Shown here piece by piece: positions 21,811 to 31,397 of a DNA stretch of 64,000 nucleotides. This DNA comes from Cantharellus purpuraceus. Its lineage: Eukaryota; Basidiomycota; Agaricomycetes; Cantharellales; Hydnaceae. The stretch covers positions 124,001-188,000 of the forward strand of contig JALBUN010000007.1 of assembly GCA_025174535.1 (NCBI GenBank), given 5' to 3'. Below the pieces are notes generated by a model, which searched no databases, was not told the DNA's origin, and worked only from the letters and a program-made list of their open reading frames with translations. Each line of letters opens with the position of its first letter. Position 1 is the first letter of the stretch. The translations under genes and the position numbers were made by a program.

Positions 21811-23356
21811 TCAGAGTCGGAGACTGTTGGCATCAGGGACGTATATCTGGTTGTTGTGTTGGAGGTGTCCTTTGGGGTCAAGTGACCACTTTGGATCAGA
21901 AGGGTTGTCCAAGTGTTTAACTGCAACAGGATCCAATCGGAGTGATGAGTGGATGTCAGAGCGGAGTTGGTTGATGTCCATAATGGTGACAGCTCGGAGG
22001 GTGGGAGTCATGAGGGTGGATGCCCATAGGGATGATGCCAGCTGCTTGTTAGTAAACACAGGACGAAAGTTGTGTGGGTTTACAGTGGCATAGTTGCTAC
22101 TCCCCTCTTTAGGGTAGATGTCCCATCGTCTAGTTAACATGTCGGGCTTTGCTCCGAGTCGACCTGGACGGAAACGGATAATGAGATTGAACTGAGATAG
22201 GTATTCAGACCATTGGACCTGTCTCTGGGTGAGCAGTTTTGTTGTGGAGAAGTATTCCAAGTTCTTGTGGTCTGTAATGACATCCACCAGATCGGAGGGG
22301 CCTTCGAGGTAGTGGCTCCATATCTGGAAGGCTTCATATATGGCAAGGAGCTCTTTGTCATGGACATCATATATGGCAAGGAGCTCTTTGTCATGGACAT
22401 CATATATGGCAAGGAGCTCTTTGTCATGGACATCATAGTTCAGTTCGGGGGGCGTAAATGTACGTGAATGAAAAGCGATCGGATGGACTTGTCCATCATC
22501 CAGAGAGATGATGGACAGGATCGCGGCAAGTGCATAGTCGGAGGCATCAGTTTCTAATAGGATGGAATGTCTGGAACCCAATGAGTCAGTATCGGAGCGG
22601 AAGTAAAGGCCTTTTTTAAGGTCTCAAAACTCTGTCTACATTCGTCAGTGAAATTCCATTGGGTACCCTTCCTAGTGAGTTGGGTGAGTGGAACGGTGAT
22701 ATCAGAGTAGCTGTAAATGAAGTGGTGGTAGAAGTTGGCGAACCCCAGGAAGGACTGTATGTCTTTGACTTTCTGGGGTTCCAGCCATTCCTGTATGACT
22801 TTGATTTTGTCATTGGACATTGTCAGTCCTGCTAGGGAGAGGATATAGCCTAGATACTTGACCAAGTTGGAGTGGAATTTGCATTTATCAGCGTGGGCAA
22901 AAAGGTGATGTCTTTGGAGACGTCGGAATGCCTCTTGGACATGTGTCCGATGTTCTTCTTCGTTGTCTGAATATACCAAAATGTTGTCTAAGTAAACAAG
23001 GACAGTTACATCGAGGAGGTTGGCAAAGGTATCATTCATGAACCTCTGGAAGGCGGCTGGAGCATTGGTTAGTCCGAAGGGCATGACACACCATTCAAAA
23101 GATCCATATCGCGTGTGGAAAGTCATTTTCCATTCATCGCCTTCTTGGATGTGGACTAGATGGTAGACATGTCGGAGATCTATTTTGGAATAGATCTTAG
23201 CCTTTCGAGGACTCTCAAGTAGGTCCGCAGTGTGGGGAATTGGGTATCGGTCTTTCTTGGTGATCTTGTTAATTCCACAGAAGTTGATGCATAGACGGAG
23301 TGATCCATCCTTTTTGTGGACAAATAGGACTGGAGCTCCATGGGGCAATAGGGATG
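21811..23356 (-). pseudogene. Ty3/gypsy reverse transcriptase-RNase H remnant
   Basis: Minus strand, from LLPHGAPVLFVHKKDGSLRL (RT) through FGLTNAPAAFQRFMND, the active-site region VLVYLDNILVYS, the connection GFANFYHHFI, to RNase H (LETDASDYALAAIL, FHSRTFTPPELNYDVHDKEL) and TDHKNLEYF. The catalytic motif is YLDN where family members have YLDD, so the second Asp is lost. RNase H contains DVHDKELLAIY three times in a row. The frame shifts once near 22560 (RT frame ends SY, RNase H frame continues SILLETDA). Its upstream end is interrupted at 23357 by the family 2 LTR, and the open frame that seems to extend to 23600 is LTR sequence. Confidence 0.88.
22334..22435. repeat. 33-bp tandem triplication in RNase H
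   Basis: Three in-frame copies of a 33-bp unit (plus strand CATCATATATGGCAAGGAGC and 13 more bases), each encoding DVHDKELLAIY on minus. Normal gypsy RNase H has this segment once (VHDKELLAI). Confidence 0.85.
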
Positions 23357-23871
23357 TGTTATGACTATATTCATTAACGTCCAGATCCCTGTCCGATCCA
23401 CTCAGATCCCCGTGCATATAAAATCTATACTCCATTTGGAAACCACCGTCTCCATCTACCTGTCCAATTGTCACCGCCGATTCTGCCCATCCATCTCTGG
23501 TTCCGATTGATGCATCAGCATCACCATAGGAACCTGGACATCCGTCCCCATCGGACTCGGACATACTCATGTAAGGCCGTTGGCCTTGGAGACCCATCAC
23601 CGGAGTAATTATTATTAGATTTCAAAATATGTATTTAAGTTGCCTGACTGGGGACTTCATTCCCCAGTTCAAATATCAAATCACAGCTAGTTCCTAAGTC
23701 TGATCCTGACTCTCTAAGTTGTACTCCATCTCTGAAATCTTGGACACCGGTATTAGTGAGGGCGCAGCACATAAGCTGAAGCCAAGTCCGTTCCGACCCC
23801 CACGACATACTCTGACTCCAACCAAACCTCCAACCCAATCTCTGACTCCCAATCGGACCTAGTGCGTAACA
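23357..23871 (+). mobile_element. family 2 LTR, 5' LTR of the gag-protease element
   Basis: Begins TGTTATGACTATATTC and ends CCTAGTGCGTAACA, matching the reverse complement of 27588-28126. A TATAAAA (near 23418) in this orientation, and gag on plus starting 78 bp later, show plus sense. It is inserted in the minus-strand RT frame; the flanking pentamer before it is GGATG (23352-23356), but no matching copy is found downstream because the element is rearranged. Confidence 0.75.
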
Positions 23872-23948
23872 GTATATTCGAACTGCCATACTCACTCCTA
23901 CCAATGCCACGATCCACCGCCAATTCCAAACGCACATGAACCGTTGAG

Positions 23949-25022
23949 GTGCCCACTCCCAGCATTGACACCATCCCCGAGGTTGTCAAAGAACCGACAG
24001 ACCACAGAGAGGCCGTCAATGAAGAAGATGACACCCTGTCCTCTCCAAATCTGGTGCAAGCCATCTCCCTGCTCGCCAGCAGCATCCATAACCCACAAGC
24101 TCCTAAGTCCCAGACCAAGGTCCGAGAACCTGACCCATTCAATGGCTCCGATCCACAAAAGCTCCAGCCATTCTTGGTGCAATGCCGGTTGAATTTCCGC
24201 GACCACCCTGACGTGTTCACATCTGATCGGGTGAAGGTCACCTTCGCCATGTCCTATCTCAAGGGCACCACACTGGACTACTTCAAGCCAGCACTCATAG
24301 ACGACTCCGATGACCTGATATGGTCAGAGGACTACTCCGACTTCATCTCCAAACTTTGGACCAATTTCAGACCTTACAACCCCAAGGCCGATGCTGAGAA
24401 TGAACTCGATTGACTTTGGATGAAGGAAAATCACAAAATTGCAAAATACATTGTGAGTTTCCAGCAGCTAGCCCCAAAAGTCCAATGGGGCGACGCCGCA
24501 CTCCGATGCCAATTTTACATTGGACTCCCATCCCATATCAAGGACGAGATATCACACGTTGGTAAGCCAGATACTTTGGTTAACCTCTGCAAGCTTGCCC
24601 AATCCATCGATGCCCGGTATTGGGAACGTCAATCTGAGGTCTCCCGCGAAAATTCAGCCAACAACAAATCGGACAAATCATTGGACAAGACCCCAAAGTC
24701 CAACAAGGGGTCCAATAAGAGGACCACCGCCAACTCAGGCCAGAAGTCAAACACTGGTAACACTGCCGCTTCCAGTTCCAGTCAGAACAATTCCAGCACC
24801 AGCAATAACTCCGGAGCTTGCAAGAGTACTCTGGACCTCTCCACCAAGCTGGGGAAGGACGGAAAACTTACCCAGCAGGAACGCCAGTGCCACATGGACA
24901 ACAACCTCTGTCTGTTCTGCAGAAAGCCTGGCCACCAAGCCAAGGATTGCAACAAGGCAACCTCATCCACAGCAAAGGCAAAGGGCCATGCCACCAATGC
25001 CACGATGGACCAAAAAAAATAG
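23949..25022 (+). pseudogene. gypsy gag with premature stop
   Basis: Starts MPTPSIDTIPEVV. The capsid part reads EPDPFNGSDPQKLQPFLVQC and later NFRPYNPKADAENELD, then TGA at 24411-24413 where related gags have Arg (ENELDRLRM), and continues LWMKENHKIAKYIVSFQQL to a Ser/Asn-rich linker and the zinc knuckle CLFCRKPGHQAKDC (CX2CX4HX4C). CGA to TGA and CGG to TGG changes in the same spot suggest CpG deamination. Otherwise open and readable, so recently inactivated. Confidence 0.85.
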
Positions 25023-25596
25023 TAAGCAGTCCTATAGCCTCCATACGGGCTGAGGGCTGCATTGGTACTCCCCGTATGACAAACAAGGTCCGCCTGAATG
25101 CATCCACTCTTTCCCACTCTGACTCCCTTACCCTCCTCGTCTACTCCAACTCCATTCCTGATACTGCTATCCAAGCATTAATTGACTCTGGTTCTACTCA
25201 CTGTTTCCTTGATTCCTCTTTTTCCGATTTACATAAACTCCATACATACACCATAACTCCAATATCACTCCAATTATTTGATGGCACTACTAACACTGTT
25301 ATTTCACGAGCTATAGATCTGTCTATCCGTTTTTCTGTCGGAGAAATCCAGAACCTTACATTCTATGTTACTCCGCTTGACTCCAGCTGTTCTGTGGTTC
25401 TTGGACATAACTGGCTCACCCGCTACAATCCATTGATTGACTGGGCATTGGGCCATATCAACATTTTGGTATGTTTGGACAACGAAGAAGAACATTGGAC
25501 ACATGTCCAAGAGGTACTCCAACATCTCTGAAAACATGGCCTCTTCGCCCACGCTGACAAATGTGAATTCCACTCTGACTCGGTCGAATACCTAGG
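25023..25596 (+). pseudogene. gypsy protease fused to RT fragment by deletion
   Basis: Aspartic protease with the active site ALIDSGSTHCFLD, then VVLGHNWLTRYNPLIDW and LGHIN. It jumps straight to late RT sequence (LDNEEEHWTHVQEVLQHL, stop, then LFAHADKCEFHS and VEYLG), skipping the RT fingers and active site. The junction is within CAACATTTTGG, shared by both parents, so a microhomology deletion is likely. Cut at 25597 by the family 1 LTR. Confidence 0.82.
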
Positions 25597-27050
25597 TGTT
25601 TTGGAACCTACAAAATTATGGTGTTAGGGCAAACTCTAAATCACCACAATTCCATGAATGAACAGCTGAGAAGAATATCAAACCCTGCTGCAGCACAACT
25701 CCAGAAACGATTTAACATTTGTACTTTGGTTACAATCCCTTGTATTGGTCAATGCAGACTATATGCAGAAAAGTAATACATTTCTTAGCAGCAAGAAATG
25801 AATAAGACTTCCAGAGTCTAGAGTTCATGGATGCTTAGGGGTCCAGATATTCCAAAATAAGGGGAATGCACTTAGAGGCTAAAGGAAGTAGGTGGATGAA
25901 TCCAACCGTCCAACCAGTGGCACTCTGAAGCGGGTAACAGCAATGCGTGAAGTAGTCTAGCAACTGCTTCACACGAGTTCAAGCTTCTAATGCTCTGCAA
26001 AGGCAGTACACACTAGTAACTTAAACAAGAGCACTAATGGCAGGACTATCGACAGACAATCTCACCCTGTAGATTTGTAGTCATGTGAGGCAGATACTAC
26101 ACTCACGCCCAAGCAGGAATATCACTACTTTGAGTGCAATCAAGTACAGTTACACAACTGTAAAAGATCCTTGAACTGGTAATCAACAGTTACTGAGATA
26201 TAGAGGATGACACTGTATGTCACTCTAGTCACACTGGTGTGCAGAAGATGGGTAGAATATGATGATATGTTCTTCTTTCAGAGGCAGAATGGCCTCCTTA
26301 TATATTGTATTTACAGGGGCTGACTAATGCTTCTGGAATATTCTACCTATTAATAGATGGAAGCTACTGGAAGGTTGTGGAAGGTGGAAGAAAGGGGTAG
26401 AATATTCCAAGCCAATCACAGGTTCTGATCACTGGACTAACACTGATCAGGAGCTGAATAATGGTTCTGGAATGTTCTATCTAATAATAGAAGGAAACAG
26501 CTAGAATGTTATGGAAAGGGGTAGAATATTCCAAGGCAATCATCTGATTTGATCACCCATCAGCTGATCTGATCCCTGAACTAGGCACTGATCAGGCAAA
26601 AAGAAGGGTGTCCACCCTGTTTTCTGCACTGGTTTGGACAGCCATGGATAGCCACATCTCATGTGATGATCTGCATGGAAAATAGTGCCCTGAGAGGCTG
26701 TGGTTGTTAAGTTAGAGAATATTTATTGATCAGAGACATCTGAGCTTGAATTCAGGCCAAATGCCTGGTCCAAAAGGGGAGAGCCGGCTGTGGGAAGGTT
26801 TGTGGGCGCCTATGGGTCCACAACTGTAGCACAGCAGAAATAAATCATTCTGGGCCAAGTTCTGCATGGAATATTCCTGCAAAAATATGGAAAAATAGAG
26901 AATATTTGAATAAGTCCATTCCAGGTACAAGCATCAAATATATGCTGATATTTAGGAATGGAAAAGCAAAGAATAGCACATTGGTGCTGCATAAATGGAA
27001 TTTGATAGGGAAAAGGTGGTTCCCATACACATTCATCCATGTATGCTCTG
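25597..27050 (-). mobile_element. family 1 LTR, minus sense
   Basis: In plus orientation begins TGTTTTGGAACC at 25597 (LTR end reversed) and matches the other copies through R (to 26259), then TATATAAGG-type TATA (reverse, near 26300), then a U3 of its own up to about 27050 where similarity to 19785 onward ends. U3 here lacks the TGASTCA array and instead has five TGATCA palindromes (about 26420-26730). The base run before it is CTAGG (25592-25596); no matching duplication at the far end, so it is not a simple solo LTR. Confidence 0.65.
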
Positions 27051-27347
27051 GCTCTCATTGTGTCTACCTTTGTTGTTGTTGGATGATTGTGTGACACCAC
27101 ATATGGGTTCAGGCATGGGGATGCTGCTGCTCTCAGACCTCAAGAAGAAGTCTGATAGGATTTTGTTACACTGGTTTGTGAGGTCTGTTGGGGGAGTTTT
27201 GATGATAGTTGCTTCAAGGCTCACATGTTTTAGGGACACAAAGATTTGTTTCTCTTGAAGAGCTGCTGAGGTGGTAGGGCAAGTGGGACCTCTGTTCCTT
27301 GTGACAGATGCATATGTAGGGTTTGTGGATGTGAGGGTTTAACTGCT

Positions 27348-28428
27348 TGTTACGCACTAGGTCCGATTGGGGGTCAGAGATTGGGTCAGAGGTTCAGTCA
27401 GAGGTTCGGTCGGAGTCGGAGAGGGAGTCAGGGTATGTCGTGGGGGTTGGAATGGACTTGGCTACAGCTTATGTGCTGCACCCTCACTAATACCGGTGTC
27501 CGAGATTTTGGAGACAGAGTACGACTTAGAGAGTTAGGATCAGACTTGGAACTAGGCATGATTCAATATTAAAACTGGGGATGAAGTTGTTATGCACTAG
27601 GTCCAATTGGGGGTCGGAGATTGGGTCGGAGGTTGGGTCGGAGGTTGGGTCGGAGGTTGGGTCGGAGTCGGAGCATGTCATGGGGGTCGGAACAGACTTG
27701 GCTTCAGCTTATGTGCTGCACCCTCACTAATACCGGTGTCCAAGATTTCAGAGACGGAGTACGACTTAGAGAGTTAAGATCGGACTTAGGAACTAGCCGT
27801 GATTTGATATTTGAACTGGGGAATGAAGTCCCCAGTCAGGCAACTTAAATACATATTTTGAAATCTAATAATAATTACTCCGGTGATGGGTCTCCAAGGC
27901 CGAAGGCCTTACATGAGTATGTCTGAGTCCGATGGGGATGGATGTCCAGGTTCCTATGGTGATGCTGATGCATCAATCAGAACTGGAGACGGATGGGCAG
28001 AATTAGCGGTGACAATTGGACAGGTAGATGGAGACGGTGGTTTCCAAATGGAGTATAGATTTCATATGCATGGGGATCTGAGTGGATCAGACGGGGATCT
28101 GGACGTTAATGAATATAGTCATAACAGAAGTCCCCAGTCGGACAGCTTAAATACATATTTGAAATCTAATAATAATTACTCCGGTGATGGGTCTCCGAGG
28201 CCAATGGTCTTACATGAGTATGTCTGAGTCCGACAGGGACAGATGTCTGGGTTCCTATGGTGATGCTGATGCATCAATTGGAACCGGAGATGGATGGGTG
28301 AGATTCAGCGGTGACAATCGGACAGATAAATGGAGACGTGATGGTTTCCAAATGGAGTATAGATTTCATATGCGTGGGGATCTGAGTGGATCGGAGGGAT
28401 CTGGGTGTTAATGAATATAGTCATAACA
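27348..28428 (-). mobile_element. solo family 2 LTR (outer) carrying a nested solo LTR
   Basis: The outer LTR is 27348-27587 plus 28127-28428. In plus orientation it begins TGTTACGCACTAGG and ends GTCATAACA. Flanking pentamers are CTGCT (27343-27347) and ATGCT (28429-28433), a target-site duplication with one mismatch. Minus sense is given by the TATAAAA orientation of the copy at 23357-23871. Confidence 0.78.
27588..28126 (-). mobile_element. nested solo family 2 LTR
   Basis: Complete 539-bp LTR, TGTTATGCAC to GTCATAACA, inserted into another copy of the same LTR. The 5-bp duplication GAAGT is exact (27583-27587 and 28127-28131), and the outer LTR resumes in register (GAAGTCCCCAGTC). Confidence 0.88.
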
Positions 28429-29043
28429 ATGCTACAGCAAGTTTGATGTCTGTTACTGCCAACTGGAGCATATCTTTGGTTACAAGATTGTCCTGGGTGG
28501 TTTTTTGTATAGTCATGGTTTCCCCCAATAGTTTAGTTATTGCCAGAGGCTGTAGGGCGCCCTCTTTGCCAATGTTATATGAATTTGCTTTGTTGAAGTC
28601 TCTGAAGGATCTCATGGCCGCTGCTAAAGCTGATATGTTAGTTTTGTTAGCTTCGTTAATACCTCTTTGGGATAGCAAAGCCACTGGGTCCCCATGGTCG
28701 ATGTTGCCCGGAGATGGAGACCTTCTGGGGCGTGTGAGGGTGGGTGCTACCAGCATGGGTTGTGTTGGTTGCTGTGACAGTGGTTGTGGTGTGTGGGCTG
28801 CTGCGTGGACATACGATGAAAATATTCAGGAGCTGCTGCCATCTGTTGTCTTTTGCGGTCGTCTGCTATGAACAAAGCTGGCGGGACCGTGGGAAAATGG
28901 TTGTAGTGATGGTAAAGGAACAGGCGCGCTCCTCTTTTTTGTGCAGTTTGACCACCATAGTAGCAGTCCTTGTGAGCATGTACTTCTACTCAACCCGGGT
29001 GTGGGATTCGGATCTCTTGCATCAGGGACACAATCACTGATAT

Positions 29044-29078
29044 ATGCACGGATCACAGGCCATGCACGGATCACAGGC
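29044..29078. repeat. 17-bp direct duplication
   Basis: ATGCACGGATCACAGGC occurs twice in tandem with one base between. Nothing else recognised in the surrounding 28,870-29,360. Confidence 0.6.
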
Positions 29079-29364
29079 TAAGTTCTCTAGGGAATAAGTA
29101 GTCAAGGAATGTGAGGCTGTGTTCGGCTACATCCAGAGAAAGACATTAAATCCCGAATCCGCGTGAAATTGTAAGGAAGGAGGGTAGTGACAGTTATGTG
29201 GTGACAGGGAAAAATATGGTATACGAGATCATAATGATTGGTAACAGCATAAATAACGATCTGTCAGTGAAGATCAACGAACACGTAGAGAGGAAGGGTA
29301 GCATTGGCATAGCAACAAGTGCACGAATGGATCCGACCATGATAGAGCTGTCCACCTTGCCATT

Positions 29365-30919
29365 TTACGTGTTGGTATCCCGCCGGATATCCCATGGCCG
29401 CTCTGGGTCAACTTTCTCTGGGTAGCGAGCAATGGTTGCCAGATACTGTGCAGATGGCGACAGATGGAAGTACTTCCCCTTGGAGACATTATCCATGCTG
29501 GATTTCCGCCGGGCGCGACGAGAACTCCCAGAGCCAGAGTTGGAACTTAAAGTGAAAGTGGTAATGGATGCAGCACGCTTCCGGTGTGTTTTGTGGGTGT
29601 ACGAATGATGTACTTGGCCTTTACCTGCTCCTAGGGGGGGCTTAACGATGGGAGAGTTGGATGGCTCGTCGATATGAGGCCAGGAAGTTGATGAGTTGTC
29701 AACCATAACTCCCTGAAGGCGAGCCAAGTCCTTGGCAAGCTGATCCGTAGGTATGTGCAATGGTGACACTGGAGCTGTGTGATGTCGTGGGGTACGAGTA
29801 TCGTGGTCATCGTCAAGTAGTGTAGAGTTATCGGTGCGACTTGGTTCTATCGAATGTTGAACGTTTGGGTGATAGTGTGGCACAACACCCTCGTATGGGA
29901 ACGGGAACGTTATATCCCGCCTCAAAGGATCGTCTGTACCTGAATTGGCATGAATAGCATACGAGGGTTCTGCCATTTCAGGTTCAGTTAGGTCTATTTT
30001 AGCGCCCCGGTTGGCACGAATCACGCGGCGTCGTCTCCAACGACATATGAACCAGAAGCCAGTGGCAACGAAGGCGACCAGGGATACTGAACCAAGAACG
30101 GATGCAGCAAACGTTCCTGACGGTGTCTCCAAGTGAGAAGAAGTAGACAAACTGCTAGCAGAGACTGTGGAGGAACCGGAGGAGCTGGGGAAGGAGCTAG
30201 GGAATGGCATGGTCGAAATCATCGATTGAGAGCTGATCGGGGACGGTTTTATGGCGTCTGCCTGCGCTTCAGCTAAATTCCTAGTAAGAAGGTTTCCAAA
30301 TGAGCCTACTGAGACACCGTGACGTTTGAGCCTACCAGTGGTCGCTCAGATTGTTCGGCTGTATCCATGCCCACTGCGGAAGATCAGCACGCTGCGACTG
30401 GAGTACAGGGGTGGAGAAACTAGAAGTCACGTAAAAATTGAGAGCGATGTTGTAAAGTAAAAAAAGTACATGACTAACTTCGAAACTGTGTCAACTGAGC
30501 ATCCAGACTCTTGAAAGAAATCGAAGTAGGTGGGCCGAATTCCAACATCAATGTTCTGAATTTGCTGCATCAAACTCAAATCGAGGTAAGGGAGCCCAAA
30601 TGACTCACGCCTGGGTCGTTCCCCTGACAAACCCAACATGCAGACAAGAGCTGGATAAGGCGTTGCAGTGAAGTTGCGTTTGGTATAAATGCACACATAC
30701 TGCGTAAGTTGCCACACTACAACAGCAGCCTTGTGGGTTCTCGCTAGAGGGGCATGGTAGATTGCCTGATACCGCGCCAAGCCGCTCTACGGCGCAGAGG
30801 TGCTCTACTAGCATGCCTAGAACGCGAGTTGAGAATGAAGTGAAGGAAGCGCAATAGACGTACATGGACCCCTTCCATTCTCATTGAGCATCCATTCGTA
30901 ATTCTTGCACTTTCTATCT
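29365..30919 (-). CDS. Cys-rich single-pass membrane protein
   Basis: Exons on minus: 30919-30864, 30816-30701, 30650-30609, 30564-30479, 30419-30336 and 30280-29365, joined in frame; about 432 residues from here. The ectodomain has KCKNYEWMLNENGRGPC, then HLCAVERLGAVSG, CCCSVATYALLSACWVCQG and LPQWAW, the layout of a family of Agaricomycete surface proteins (W-x-FNS-GQSPC, then C-x-C-x3-Y-x-LLSAC-x2-CQ, then IPxWAY). A Ser/Thr-rich stalk leads to one membrane helix (FAASVLGSVSLVAFVATGFW) and a basic stop-transfer RWRRRR, followed by a cytosolic tail of about 220 residues, rich in Ser, Pro and His. The signal peptide exon is not resolved; candidate frames lie at 30940-31160. Function unknown, probably plasma membrane or wall sensing (inference). 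Confidence 0.75.
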
Positions 30920-31397
30920 CTGCGCAGAATATGAGATCTAGGCATCCAGCCAAAGGAACTTGTAGAGAGGCGAGAGGGCACAGTGTGGATATGCGATGAT
31001 ATTATGGGGGGTGTATGTAGGAAAGAAGGAAGAGGACGGCTCAATTGACATCATCAATAGGACATCAACCAATAACTTCCAGCTGATGAGAGCGCGGAGT
31101 CTCAATTGGTAGGCTTCGCACACACTGCATCGCTTCTCATGTGTACTGGACTCAGGCATGAACTGTGAATTCTAGAACCTAACGACAACGGCGTTGGAAG
31201 ATGTGTCATATATATGACGGATGCGTATCTCACGCTAACTGACCGTGTAGCACATCGTGGAAACCGGCACAACAGAGCCGTCTGCTACTCCCGAGCCCCG
31301 GCCCATGATAGCGATCACCCGTGTCCTCCTGACACATAACATTGCAATGCTTTTTATTTGAACGGCATGCGCATTTTATCCGTACTCGAGTTCCCCC

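Larger units (their letters stand above)
27033..28756 (-). pseudogene. unknown ORF broken by nested LTRs
   Basis: On minus a frame begins MLVAPTLTRPRRSPSPG, with GDPVALLSQRGINEANKTNI, RSFRDFNKANSYNIGKEG and DMLQLAVTDIKLAVA, where family 2 LTRs interrupt it (28428-27348). After removing the LTRs and one target-site copy, the frame continues FKPSHPQTLHMHLSQGTE and then, after a stop or shift near 27237, SLKHVSLEATIIKTPPTDL to about 27033. I do not recognise the family; it may be a transposon ORF or an old host gene. No catalytic motif seen. Confidence 0.5.

Noticed and set aside
23357..23600. N-terminal 80 residues of the 348-codon RT frame (SMSESDGDGCPG-like)
   Set aside because: This is family 2 LTR sequence read in frame; the same string is found in the LTR copies at 27.9 and 28.2 kb.
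27881..28227. 114-codon and 75-codon plus frames in the LTRs
   Set aside because: LTR sequence, not genes.
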